From: an uncultured Lachnospiraceae bacterium | GTDB lineage: Bacteria; Bacillota; Clostridia; Lachnospirales; Lachnospiraceae | Direction of reading: 5' to 3' | Assembly: GCA_949840805.1 (NCBI GenBank) | Contig: CATKXR010000048.1 | Span: 1-38,890 of the forward strand | DNA: 38,890 bases | In this document: positions 8,653 to 16,706 of the stretch, piece after piece | Layout of the letters: every line of letters begins with the position of its first letter | Numbering within the stretch: position 1 is the first letter of the stretch | Made by a program: the position numbers and the translations under genes | The notes under the pieces: generated by a model | What the model saw: the letters and a program-made list of their open reading frames with translations, nothing else | The model's database searches: none | Told to the model about the DNA's origin: nothing

Positions 8653-9528
8653 ATGGCAAAAACAAAAAAATACCGGGAACCCATCAACTGGAAACGGGAG
8701 CTGCGCCTTGCCCCTGGCTATTTGATCCTGCTGCTCTGGATCTCCTTTACCTTTGTCCTGTTAGGGTGGGTACTGTTAGCCAGCTTCTCCACCACCAAGG
8801 AGATCTTTTCCAACAAGCTTTTGGCCTCCGGCCTCCATTTTGAAAACTACGTCAAGGCATGGATCAACTCGGATGTGGCAGGGATTTTCAGAAATTCCCT
8901 TGTGTACTCCATCATCTCCTGCATCCTGCTGATTCTCATCTGCGCCCCGGCGGCCTACGTTCTGGCCCGCTTCGTCTTTCCGGGCAACAAGCTTATTCAG
9001 ACCGGCTTCGTGTCCGCCATGGGCGTGCCGGTGGTGATGATCGTGCTGCCTCTCTTTGGGATTGTAGCCAATTTAGGCATCTTAAACCACGTGATGAGCA
9101 ACGGGATTTTGCTGATCTTTCTATACATCGGCATCAATGTCCCCTACACCACCATCTTCCTCATGACCTTTTTCGGCAACCTGTCCCGGGCCTTTGAGGA
9201 AGCGGCGGCCATCGATGGATGCCCGCCCACCAAAACCTTCTGGCTGATCATGCTTCCCATGGCTCAGCCCGGCATCATAACCGTAACCATATTTAACTTT
9301 ATCAACATCTGGAACGAGTACTTTATCTCCCTGATTTTCGCCAACTCCGACCAGCTGCGCCCCATTGCCGTGGGACTGTATTCCATGATCAACTCCATGA
9401 AATACACCGGCGACTGGGCCGGCATGTTCGCCGCCGTGGTCATCGTGTTCCTGCCTACCTTTATCCTGTACATTTTCCTCTCGGAAAAAATCATTGCAGG
9501 CGTTACCGGCGGCGGGGTGAAAGGGTAA
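8653..9528 (+). CDS. ABC sugar transporter permease (MalG/UgpE type)
   Basis: A 291-aa partner permease with six predicted membrane segments and an EAA loop FEEAAAIDGCPPTKTFW (about residues 182-198). AAGGAGGGG precedes the ATG. It is the last gene of the transporter unit and heterodimerises with the 7732-8637 product. No ATP-binding subunit gene follows. Confidence 0.9.
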   Translation: MAKTKKYREPINWKRELRLAPGYLILLLWISFTFVLLGWVLLASFSTTKEIFSNKLLASGLHFENYVKAWINSDVAGIFRNSLVYSIISCILLILICAPAAYVLARFVFPGNKLIQTGFVSAMGVPVVMIVLPLFGIVANLGILNHVMSNGILLIFLYIGINVPYTTIFLMTFFGNLSRAFEEAAAIDGCPPTKTFWLIMLPMAQPGIITVTIFNFINIWNEYFISLIFANSDQLRPIAVGLYSMINSMKYTGDWAGMFAAVVIVFLPTFILYIFLSEKIIAGVTGGGVKG

Positions 9529-9607
9529 TATCATCTGTGCCGAACTTTCCTGCACCTTTGTGGCAATATAAAATACCGGGAAATGTATCGAGAGGGGTTT
9601 GGAGAAA

Positions 9608-9636
9608 GGGCGCTGCCAGGCTTACCTGCAGCGCCC
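9608..9636 (+). terminator. Hairpin after the transporter operon, without a U-run
   Basis: GGGCGCTG (9608-9615) pairs with CAGCGCCC (9629-9636), and the inner CAGG/CCTG extends the stem. The base after the stem is C-rich, not T-rich, so intrinsic termination is uncertain; it may instead protect the 3' end. The rest of 9529-9790 holds no gene. A 15-bp segment at 9698-9712 resembles one end of the 6042-6198 element. Confidence 0.4.
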
Positions 9637-9803
9637 CCATCCCGCCGCCCAACTGCTGCCCCGAACTACAGACACTTTACTGGCCAGCCATAAAAACTTT
9701 CGGGACAGTTCCTTATCTTACGATTCTCCTTTCACAGCTTTCCAGTCTTTATTTTTTTATTTGTCCTTTAAAACAAGATTTTATGTTACAGCCATCGACT
9801 TGT

Positions 9804-9844
9804 GTGACTTCATCACTGAATCCTCCCCTCTTTCCCTGTATAAT
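9804..9844 (+). promoter_or_regulatory. Ferredoxin promoter with a Crp/Fnr-type palindrome at about -41
   Basis: TATAAT lies at 9839-9844, but the -35 position (9816-9821) has no consensus. The inverted repeat GTGA-N5-TCAC (9804-9816) is centred at 9810, about 41 bp before the expected start near 9851. That is the class II activator position used when the -35 is weak. Half-sites GTGA are those read by Crp proteins with an RE-x3-R recognition helix, which the nearby Crp/Fnr protein has. The 5-bp spacer differs from the usual 6. Confidence 0.55.
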
Positions 9845-9871
9845 CAATAAAAAACAAAAAGGAGCTTCACC

Positions 9872-10069
9872 ATGGCAAAAAGAAAAGCGATTGTCAGTAT
9901 CCAGGAATGTGTGGCCTGCGGATGCTGCATGAAAGTCTGCCCCAGAAATGCAATCACCGTCCCCCAGGGCATTCATGCGGTCGTTGACAAGGAACTGTGC
10001 GTGGGGTGCGGAAAATGCGCCAAAGAATGTCCGGCAAGCATCATCTCGTTGGAGGTGACAGAAAAGTGA
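9872..10069 (+). CDS. Ferredoxin, 2x[4Fe-4S] clostridial type
   Basis: A 65-aa protein with two complete CxxCxxCxxxCP motifs (CVACGCCMKVCP about residues 13-24, CVGCGKCAKECP about 44-55), enough to bind two [4Fe-4S] clusters. It would be a soluble low-potential electron carrier. AAAGGAG lies about 8 bp before the ATG. It is followed after about 85 bp by a membrane Fe-S protein, probably its redox partner in the same transcript, and the upstream site suggests control by the convergent Crp/Fnr gene. Confidence 0.9.
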   Translation: MAKRKAIVSIQECVACGCCMKVCPRNAITVPQGIHAVVDKELCVGCGKCAKECPASIISLEVTEK

Positions 10070-10154
10070 AAGAAAAACCGTTCACCCCTCCCTGTTTGTC
10101 CCCGATAAAGCAGGACATGCAATGCCAAAAAACGCGCAGAAAATGGAGGAAAAA

Positions 10155-10748
10155 ATGAACCAAAAAAAGAAATGGTACGATTACCTGTGGATTGCTTCTC
10201 TCACCTACCTGATCCTGGGATTTTTCAATATCCTTTTTGCATGGCTGGGACTCCTATGTTTTTTTATCCCCCTGATCATAGCCATCGTAAACGGCAATAA
10301 AGCTTACTGCAACAAGTTTTGCGGCAGAGGACAACTGTTTTCCCTGGTCGGCGGCAGGTTTGGATTATCACGGAAAAAGGATATTCCCGGCTGGATGAAA
10401 TCCGGCTGGTTCCGATATGGATTTCTGATCTTCTTTTTTGTGATGTTCTTCCTCATGCTGTGGAATACCTGGCTGGTCTTCGCCGGAGCGAAGAATCTTG
10501 GTACTGCGGTAACGCTGCTGTGGACCTTCAAACTTCCCTGGCACTGGGCCTATCACGGCACCCTGTTCTCGGACGGCGTGGCACAATTTGCCTTTGGTTT
10601 TTACAGCGTAATGCTTACCTCCACGGTGTTGGGATTCCTTACCATGGTTTTATTTAAGCCCCGCTCCTGGTGCGTGTACTGCCCCATGGGAACCATGACA
10701 CAGCTCATATGCAGAGCAAAAAACGCAGGTGCCTCACAAAAACCATGA
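10155..10748 (+). CDS. Membrane 4Fe-4S protein (NapH/NosR-like)
   Basis: A 197-aa protein with four or five hydrophobic segments and cysteine motifs on the cytoplasmic side: CNKFCGRGQLFS (Cys52, Cys56) and CVYCPMGT near residue 175. These resemble the paired CxxxC(P)/CxxCP clusters of NapH/NosR/CcoG-type electron-transfer proteins, reduced in number. The ATG at 10155 has GGAGG 5 bp upstream, so it is preferred to the in-frame ATG at 10122. Together with the ferredoxin it may pass electrons between the cytoplasm and a membrane or redox-sensing reaction. No catalytic partner is next to it. Confidence 0.72.
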   Translation: MNQKKKWYDYLWIASLTYLILGFFNILFAWLGLLCFFIPLIIAIVNGNKAYCNKFCGRGQLFSLVGGRFGLSRKKDIPGWMKSGWFRYGFLIFFFVMFFLMLWNTWLVFAGAKNLGTAVTLLWTFKLPWHWAYHGTLFSDGVAQFAFGFYSVMLTSTVLGFLTMVLFKPRSWCVYCPMGTMTQLICRAKNAGASQKP

Positions 10749-10790
10749 AACGAATATGGCGCATGTCCATCAGACAGGAATCCCTCCACA

Positions 10791-11465
10791 TTAAAAAGTT
10801 AATTTGCGGAGGCGCTTCCTGTCTAAGATGGTAATGCCGCCTCTTGAGACTTCCACAATCCCCTCACTGGCAAAATATTTCAGCATTCTGGATACCACCT
10901 CACGGGCAGAACCCATATACCGGGCAATCTGCCCGTGTGTCAGAGAAATGGTATCCGAACCGGTTCTTGCTGATTCATCCGAAAGGAAGATTGCCAGCCG
11001 TTTGTCCATACTCATAAACAAAATCTGCTGCATCACCCACATCACATCCGAAAAACGGCTCACCGCCGTTTCCAGCGCAAATATCCGTACATCCGGATTC
11101 CGATCCGAGACCGCCGCAAAAGCAGGCCCGCTGATCACACAGCACCGGCTGTCCTCCTCCGCATCCACAAACACATCAAATGTAACAGCCTGCAGCACAC
11201 AGGAAGCAGACAGCATACACAGATCCCCTTTGTGCAGACGGTAAAGGGTGATGTCCTTTCCTTCCTCTGACATCATGTACAGCCGCAGACTTCCTGAACG
11301 AACCAGAATCACACCAGAACAGTCATCCCCGTTATGAATATTCTTTCCCTTGGGATAAGCGGCCCAGGAAGAATTTTGGCAGAGATATGCCCTGTCCGTA
11401 TCCGGCAGTTTCTCCCAAAAAGGAAAAATTTCCCTGTAGACCGCTTCAAAATCCATCTCCCACAT
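10791..11465 (-). CDS. Crp/Fnr-family transcription regulator
   Basis: A 224-aa protein with an N-terminal cyclic-nucleotide-binding-like beta-barrel (about residues 30-125) and a C-terminal winged helix (about 150-220). The recognition helix SAREVVSRML has Arg-Glu-x3-Arg, the Crp pattern that contacts GTGA. Several cysteines sit in the sensor domain, but there is no N-terminal Fnr-type cysteine cluster. The start at 11465 has AGAGG 5 bp upstream; 11489 is a possible alternative. It is convergent with the Fe-S genes (42-bp gap) and probably activates the ferredoxin promoter. The signal is unknown; redox, nitrosative or haem sensing are all possible. Confidence 0.85.
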   Translation of the reverse strand: MWEMDFEAVYREIFPFWEKLPDTDRAYLCQNSSWAAYPKGKNIHNGDDCSGVILVRSGSLRLYMMSEEGKDITLYRLHKGDLCMLSASCVLQAVTFDVFVDAEEDSRCCVISGPAFAAVSDRNPDVRIFALETAVSRFSDVMWVMQQILFMSMDKRLAIFLSDESARTGSDTISLTHGQIARYMGSAREVVSRMLKYFASEGIVEVSRGGITILDRKRLRKLTF

Positions 11466-11583
11466 TTCATCCTCTCCCTCTTTCCTCATATTAATTCTTT
11501 CCTCATGCCAGACCTGTATCCCACTGCCCCTTAGCCAGCATCCCATCTTTTACATTGCAGCAGATGATTTTCCATATTCTGCT

Positions 11584-11612
11584 ATTATGCCTTCCTATTC
11601 CTGAAAAATCAA
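11584..11612 (-). promoter_or_regulatory. Promoter of the Crp/Fnr gene
   Basis: Read leftward, TTGATT (11607-11612) is followed after 17 bp by CATAAT (11584-11589). The predicted start near 11577 leaves a leader of about 110 nt. The 316-bp gap 11466-11781 otherwise holds only the hairpin at 11667-11698. Confidence 0.5.
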
Positions 11613-11666
11613 GTATTTTAGGGATCAATACAGGCTTTCATCCTTCCTCTCCCATAACGGCCAAAC

Positions 11667-11698
11667 GGGTGCAGAGCATTTTTCAATACTCCGCACCC
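11667..11698 (-). terminator. Possible terminator hairpin of the cysteine-conjugate operon
   Basis: GGGTGC-GAG-ATT (11667-11680, with two mismatched positions) pairs with AAT-CTC-GCACCC (11685-11698) around a 4-nt loop. It lies about 85 bp past the stop of the last leftward operon gene. The T-run after it is short, so termination strength is uncertain. Confidence 0.45.
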
Positions 11699-11781
11699 GC
11701 CGTATCCTGTCTGTCTTATCAGACTGCAGCCGTTTCTATCCTTCTTACCTCACCGCAGCACTTTCCTCTTCCTTAAATTAC

Positions 11782-12177
11782 TCACAGAACCTTCTTATTA
11801 TCCGCCCCGGGAGTCGTCACAATGACCTTCTCTGGTGTGATAACCAGCGCTCCCTTTGCGGTAGCCGCACCATTGAACATCTTCTCCACCATGGCCTTAA
11901 ACGTGTCAACCACCGTTCCCTCTGTCACATACTCTGCTGCTCCCTTGATCTGATATCCCTCCAGGGACTTGGCGTCATATACGGAAACAGCGATTCTGCC
12001 GCCGTTCGCTTTCAGATTGTTCAGGGTAGTTTCAAGGAACACATCTCCTACCACCAGCTTCTCATCCTCTGTCACATCCTTAAATGCCACAGGAACAACA
12101 TTGGGTTCATTGTCTGCACATGTAGCCAGATCCCACATACTCTCCGCCAGCAGCCTCTTTACATTTTCATTCAACAT
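11782..12177 (-). CDS. Pyridoxamine 5'-phosphate oxidase-like (FMN split-barrel) protein
   Basis: A 131-aa single-domain split beta-barrel protein. The N-terminal segment with WDLATCADNEPNVVPV (about residues 15-30) is typical of the family that binds FMN or related cofactors. GGAGG lies 8 bp before the ATG. It is 54 bp behind the second MalY gene and is probably the last gene of that operon. Many members are not true PdxH enzymes and act as flavin reductases or binders, so a role with PLP enzymes upstream is only suggestive. Confidence 0.7.
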   Translation of the reverse strand: MLNENVKRLLAESMWDLATCADNEPNVVPVAFKDVTEDEKLVVGDVFLETTLNNLKANGGRIAVSVYDAKSLEGYQIKGAAEYVTEGTVVDTFKAMVEKMFNGAATAKGALVITPEKVIVTTPGADNKKVL

Positions 12178-12231
12178 AACAATTTCCTCCTCTATTTGTT
12201 TTCTAAATTAATTGTATTAAAATAAATGCAA

Positions 12232-13437
12232 TCATTGTTTACACAGGGCATCTTCCTGAACCTGAACCGCTCTCACCAGCCGCCTGGCCGCCTCCTCGAC
12301 AAATTTCGGATCCGTAGCCAGGTTTATGCGGATAAAACCTTTATAACTCTCGCCGAACCACTCTCCGTAATCCACCGCCAGCCCGCATTTCTTCTGGACA
12401 AACTCCTGGGTCTTGTCCGGTTCCACATAGGCCCTCAAATCAACCATGGGCAGATACGTTCCCTCCATACAGCACACCTGAACTTTGGGAAGCTCCCTTG
12501 CAAGGGTATCCTTCAGATAAAGATAATTATCATGGATAATCTCCAAAACCTGCTGCATCCATCCCTCTCCGTGCTCATATCCGGCCATGGCAGCTACCAT
12601 ACCCATGACGCTGACCTCTGTCCGGTTCAGCCCGGATGCAAATTTATCATAAATTTCTCTCAATCTCTCATCCGTGATGAGAATGTGGGAGTGAATGAGT
12701 GTGGCCAGGTTAAAGGTTTTGGACGCAGAATTGAGGGTGATCACCATATCCCGGTATTTTCCGCCGGAAACCACTGCCGCCGGCACGAATTTTCTTTCCT
12801 CAAAGACAATATCCTGATGAATCTCATCACTGATCACCAGAACCTGATGCCTTCTGCAAATAGAAAGGACCTCCTCCAGCTCCTCCTCCGTCCACACCCG
12901 CCCCGCCGGATTATGGGGAGAACACATCAAAAACAGCTTCACCTGATGTTCCACGATCGCCTTCTCAATCTTTTTAGCGTTCATAGTAAAATAACCCTTT
13001 TCGTAGTCCAGCTCCACCTTCACCAACGTCCGTCCGTTGTTGGTAACTACATTGTGAAACGGATAATAGACCGGCGTCAGGATCATACAGGCATCCCCGG
13101 GTCTGGTATAGGCGTGAATCATCCAGGCAATGGCAGTCACGCAGCCTGTGGAAAACCTCACCCAATCCTTTTCCACCAAAAATCCATATCGTCTTTCCAT
13201 CCATGCGGAAAAGACCTCATAATAATGATCCGGTACAATGCCATACCCGAACACCCCATGCCGAGTCCGCTCCACCATGGCATCCACAATTGCGTCACAG
13301 GTCCGAAACTCCATGTCCGCCACCCACATAGCCAGCAGATCCTTCTCCCCGAATTTTTCCTTCAGCCCGTCCCATTTGGAACAGTTGGTGCCTCGGCGCT
13401 CAACCAGGTATTTTTGTAAAAACTCCTGTTTTTCCAT
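12232..13437 (-). CDS. MalY/PatB-family PLP C-S lyase (cystathionine beta-lyase type)
   Basis: A 401-aa fold-type I aminotransferase-like protein. It carries AMWVADMEF near residues 36-44, SPHNPAGRVW (173-182), SDEIHQDI (203-210) and the PLP lysine in SASKTFNLA (Lys240). Family members cleave the C-S bond of cystathionine or other cysteine S-conjugates, releasing a thiol, ammonia and pyruvate through 2-aminoacrylate. It lies 14 bp behind ridA, whose product removes exactly that reactive intermediate. It is related to, but clearly different from, the other MalY protein at 16707-17930, suggesting different substrate ranges. GGGGAAAAGC precedes the ATG. Confidence 0.87.
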   Translation of the reverse strand: MEKQEFLQKYLVERRGTNCSKWDGLKEKFGEKDLLAMWVADMEFRTCDAIVDAMVERTRHGVFGYGIVPDHYYEVFSAWMERRYGFLVEKDWVRFSTGCVTAIAWMIHAYTRPGDACMILTPVYYPFHNVVTNNGRTLVKVELDYEKGYFTMNAKKIEKAIVEHQVKLFLMCSPHNPAGRVWTEEELEEVLSICRRHQVLVISDEIHQDIVFEERKFVPAAVVSGGKYRDMVITLNSASKTFNLATLIHSHILITDERLREIYDKFASGLNRTEVSVMGMVAAMAGYEHGEGWMQQVLEIIHDNYLYLKDTLARELPKVQVCCMEGTYLPMVDLRAYVEPDKTQEFVQKKCGLAVDYGEWFGESYKGFIRINLATDPKFVEEAARRLVRAVQVQEDALCKQ

Positions 13438-13451
13438 CTTGCTTTTCCCCT

Positions 13452-13820
13452 TTATTTCTCCGCAGCCGCCTCAATCTCACACAGCACGCCCTTGGGCAAA
13501 GTCCTCACCGCCACACAGCTTCTGGCCGGCTTGGACACAAAATATTTGGCATACACCTCATTAAACGCGGCGAAATCTCCCATATCCGCCAGAAAGCAGG
13601 TGGTCTTAAATACCCGGTCAAAGCCGCTTCCCGCCTCGGCAAGAATTGCTCCCACATTTTTACAGCTCTGCTCCGCCTGGGCGGCAATCCCTTGCGGAAC
13701 CTGCCCGCTTTCCGGATTCACCGGAATCTGGCCGGAGGTGTAGACAATCCCATTTACCTCAAATCCCTGAGAATATGGGCCGATGGCTCCCGGCGCTTTT
13801 GTTGTGTTGATCACTTTCAT
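13452..13820 (-). CDS. ridA: RidA family enamine/imine deaminase
   Basis: A 122-aa protein of normal YjgF/RidA length. It has the typical IGPYSQG (about residues 17-23), VYTSGQIPVNPESG (26-39) and the C-terminal RSCVAVRTLPKG with the conserved arginine that binds the substrate carboxylate. RidA hydrolyses 2-aminoacrylate and related enamines made by PLP lyases before they damage other PLP enzymes. AAAGGAGG precedes the ATG. Its location between the transporter and a MalY lyase, in an operon with two such lyases, makes a detoxifying role for their intermediate likely. Confidence 0.93.
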   Translation of the reverse strand: MKVINTTKAPGAIGPYSQGFEVNGIVYTSGQIPVNPESGQVPQGIAAQAEQSCKNVGAILAEAGSGFDRVFKTTCFLADMGDFAAFNEVYAKYFVSKPARSCVAVRTLPKGVLCEIEAAAEK

Positions 13821-13931
13821 TTAAAAATCCTCCTTTTTTGATGTATTTTTCTTTTTTCCCGCAGCTTCCAAAACGCTTTCAGGCAGGACACCCAAGATGA
13901 TATCCCATTCCCTGCTGTCTGAATTATCACC

Positions 13932-15338
13932 TTAAATCACTCCCGACCAGCCGGTCACAGTGAGCAAAAATACGATTACACAGGCCAGCCCGATAAGAAT
14001 CAGCACTTTGGGGAACACCCATTGGAACCATTTGGCAAAGGGAACATCCGCCATGGCACAGGAACCAATCATCCATCCCAGAAGCGGGGAAAGCAGGTTG
14101 GTAAAGCTGTCGCCCATCTGATAGGCCACCACAGCCAGATTCAGTTCCATTCCCAGAGCCTCTGCCACCGGCTTCATGATCGGCACCAGGATGGCCGCCT
14201 TGGAGGTGGCAGAGGGAATCAGCGGATTAATGACGGACACAATCAGCGTCAGGCCAATGCTGGAAACCGACCGGGGAAGGGTCAGCAGCGGCTTGGTCAG
14301 CACATAGACAATGGTATGAATCACATTTCCGTTTCCCAGAACCAGAGAAATCACCTTGGCCAGGCCAATGACAAATGCCACAAACGCCATGGAACCAAGA
14401 CCTTTGGCAAAGCTCTGCCCCAGCTTCTCCAGGCTCATCCCGCCGATCAGTCCCACAATGACCATGGTACACAACATGATGGCTATCATAAAGTCAAAGG
14501 TCAGATTGCTGTCTCCGCCAAGAAGGGGATACATGGCAATCACCACATACTGGAGAACAAAAATCACAATGACCGCAATCTTTCTCCAGTTCATCTCCAC
14601 CTTCTTTAGAACCTGGGTATCCTCCACATTCACACCGGCTTCATCCGGTCTCCATCCGTCCCCATACATAAGAGACGCCTGGGGATTTTTCTGAATCTTC
14701 TTTACATAGCGCAGAACCATAAAGATGGCCACTGCCAGGAAAAAATTCATAATCACCAGCCTGGTGAAAAAGGCTGAGTAGGGAATCACGCCCATAAGCA
14801 TCTGAGTGGTGGCCTGCTGGGCAGGACCTGTCCCAAAACCGATCAGAGAGGCAAATGTTGTCACCCCCAGGGCACATATGGGATCCAGCTTCAGCTTTTT
14901 GGCAAACAGCACCCCAATGGGAACCACCGCAATCAAGGCATCCGTACCCCCGAATCCTCCCAGATAGGCCATCAGAATCATCATCATGGCAATGAGAATC
15001 CCTGCTCCCTTGTCCTTCAGCTTGTAGACGCCCCAGTTCATCAGATCATCCATCACGCCGGTTTCCAGAACCACATTAATATTGGCCCCCGACACCATCA
15101 CCACAAACATAATGGTGGCAGCGCCGATCATACCGGGTTTCATCAGCATCAGGGCATCCCACGGATTGACCGGGGTCTGATGCCCCAGAAACTCAAACTC
15201 GGTTCCCACGATCTCTCCGGCCTCATTGGTGGCAAACTGTCCGGCAGGAATCAGATACGTGGCCAGGCAGGACACAAGAATAATCCCAAACATAATCCAC
15301 AATAAATGCGGCATCTTAAATGCTTTTTTCTTTTCCAT
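13932..15338 (-). CDS. YfcC/DcuC-type membrane carrier
   Basis: A 468-aa protein with about twelve hydrophobic segments. It carries the family's FGGTDALIAVVPIGVLFA and SFTNLLSPLLGWMIG regions near residues 128-145 and 410-424. YfcC proteins belong to the ion-transporter group with C4-dicarboxylate and p-aminobenzoyl-glutamate carriers and take up amino-acid- or peptide-like anions. Its placement between an M20 amidohydrolase and RidA/MalY suggests uptake of the acylated conjugate that the amidohydrolase cleaves. Substrate assignment is inference. A GGGGAAAC site precedes the ATG. Confidence 0.82.
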   Translation of the reverse strand: MEKKKAFKMPHLLWIMFGIILVSCLATYLIPAGQFATNEAGEIVGTEFEFLGHQTPVNPWDALMLMKPGMIGAATIMFVVMVSGANINVVLETGVMDDLMNWGVYKLKDKGAGILIAMMMILMAYLGGFGGTDALIAVVPIGVLFAKKLKLDPICALGVTTFASLIGFGTGPAQQATTQMLMGVIPYSAFFTRLVIMNFFLAVAIFMVLRYVKKIQKNPQASLMYGDGWRPDEAGVNVEDTQVLKKVEMNWRKIAVIVIFVLQYVVIAMYPLLGGDSNLTFDFMIAIMLCTMVIVGLIGGMSLEKLGQSFAKGLGSMAFVAFVIGLAKVISLVLGNGNVIHTIVYVLTKPLLTLPRSVSSIGLTLIVSVINPLIPSATSKAAILVPIMKPVAEALGMELNLAVVAYQMGDSFTNLLSPLLGWMIGSCAMADVPFAKWFQWVFPKVLILIGLACVIVFLLTVTGWSGVI

Positions 15339-15434
15339 TAGTTTCCCCTTTGTTTTTTATATTCTTTCAAAACTTTCATGACAGAAACGTGAAAGGTTGT
15401 CTTGATTCTTCCTCCCAAACTCTAAAATCAATGA

Positions 15435-16619
15435 TCATTTGCTCAGCACAAACCCCACCTCCGCACACACCCCAAGAGACAGAGCCGATTCATCCATATC
15501 AAATTTCCCGTTGTGATGAGCTGCACCGCTCCCATACTCTTCATTGCGGATTCCCAAAAATCCCAATGCTCCCGGATAGTTCTCCAGATACATGCTGTAG
15601 CACTCGGAAGCATACCAGCGGTCACAGTCTGAAAGCACCTCCTCACCGCAGATTTCCCCGGTCATCTTCTGTACCCTCAGGGCTACTTCCCTGTCATTGA
15701 CCACCGGCAGCAGGCTGATCTTGTTCCTCTCTGCAAATTCAACCGTACATTTATGACACACTGCCGTATTTTCTGCCACCATGTTAATAATCCTTAAAGC
15801 CTTTTCCCCTTCACCTTTGTTAAAGTATCGTGCTGTGCCTGCCACATAGGCGTCCTCCGGAATCACATTGGTAGTCTCGCCTGCCTGGAACACGCAAAGC
15901 CCCAGCGTAACCGTCTCCTCTGCATCAATCTGGTTTAAAAATGCCGAATCAATCTGGGTTACAATATGAGCCGCCGGCACAATGGGATTAGCCGCCTGGT
16001 CCGGCCGGGAACCATGCCCCGCCTTTCCTTTCACATAAAAACCGATTCCCACGGTTCCTGCCATCCGGGGGCCGGGGACAATGTTCACCTTGCCTGCATC
16101 CAGGCCGCTGTACACATGAAGGGCAAAACACTCGTCAATGGGATACTCCTTAAGCATCTCCAGCATGGTGTTGATTCCACAGTTGGTCTCCTCCCCTTCC
16201 TCAAAACAGCAGTAAACCGTTCCCTCAACAGCATCCTTAATTTGGGACAGTACCTTCATGGTTCCCAAAAGCACCGCCATGTGGGCGTCATGGCCGCAGG
16301 CATGGCACCTGCCGTCAATCTGAGACACACAGACCTTTGGCTGCTTTAGATTGCAGGTCTCCTCCTTCACCGGAAGCCCGTCAATATCCGCCCGAATGAC
16401 CCGGTGCTTCCCCGGCTTTCCCCCCTGGATAATGGCGATTATCCCTGTTCCTGGCAGCAGCTTATAGGGAATCCCCATGCTCTCAATCTCCCTCACCAGA
16501 ACATCCCGGGTGTGAAATTCCTCTCCCGAAAGTTCCGGATGCCGATGGAACTCTCTCCGCATTTCCACCATGTAATCCTGATACTTCCTTGCCAGATCCC
16601 TCACCTCTGATAACTTCAT
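15435..16619 (-). CDS. M20 family amidohydrolase (HipO/AbgB/IAA-amino acid hydrolase type)
   Basis: A 394-aa metallopeptidase-like enzyme. It has HRHPELSGEE (about residues 25-34), the metal site CGHDAH (108-113), EEGEE (140-144) and the C-terminal HHNGKFDMDE. The M20D group removes acyl groups from N-acyl amino acids such as hippurate, N-acetylcysteine conjugates or N-acyl-glutamine. The ATG at 16619 has AAAGGAG 7 bp upstream; the in-frame start at 16676 lacks this. It lies between two genes whose products fit import and C-S cleavage, so deacylation of an N-acyl cysteine conjugate is the likely step. Confidence 0.88.
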   Translation of the reverse strand: MKLSEVRDLARKYQDYMVEMRREFHRHPELSGEEFHTRDVLVREIESMGIPYKLLPGTGIIAIIQGGKPGKHRVIRADIDGLPVKEETCNLKQPKVCVSQIDGRCHACGHDAHMAVLLGTMKVLSQIKDAVEGTVYCCFEEGEETNCGINTMLEMLKEYPIDECFALHVYSGLDAGKVNIVPGPRMAGTVGIGFYVKGKAGHGSRPDQAANPIVPAAHIVTQIDSAFLNQIDAEETVTLGLCVFQAGETTNVIPEDAYVAGTARYFNKGEGEKALRIINMVAENTAVCHKCTVEFAERNKISLLPVVNDREVALRVQKMTGEICGEEVLSDCDRWYASECYSMYLENYPGALGFLGIRNEEYGSGAAHHNGKFDMDESALSLGVCAEVGFVLSK

Positions 16620-16706
16620 GCCGCTTCTCCTTTCTTTGTTGCAAGAGGCTGTTGTAAAATTTGATGATCTTACCATATACCGTGCATATCCTTGCCGCCT
16701 GCTTCC

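Noticed and set aside
9608..9636. Strong intrinsic terminator after the sugar permease
   Set aside because: The stem is good but there is no U-run, so it is recorded only as a hairpin of uncertain effect.
12226..13419. 397-aa rightward open frame opposite the second MalY gene
   Set aside because: It is the complement of a clear PLP-enzyme gene with conserved motifs; its own translation has no family features.
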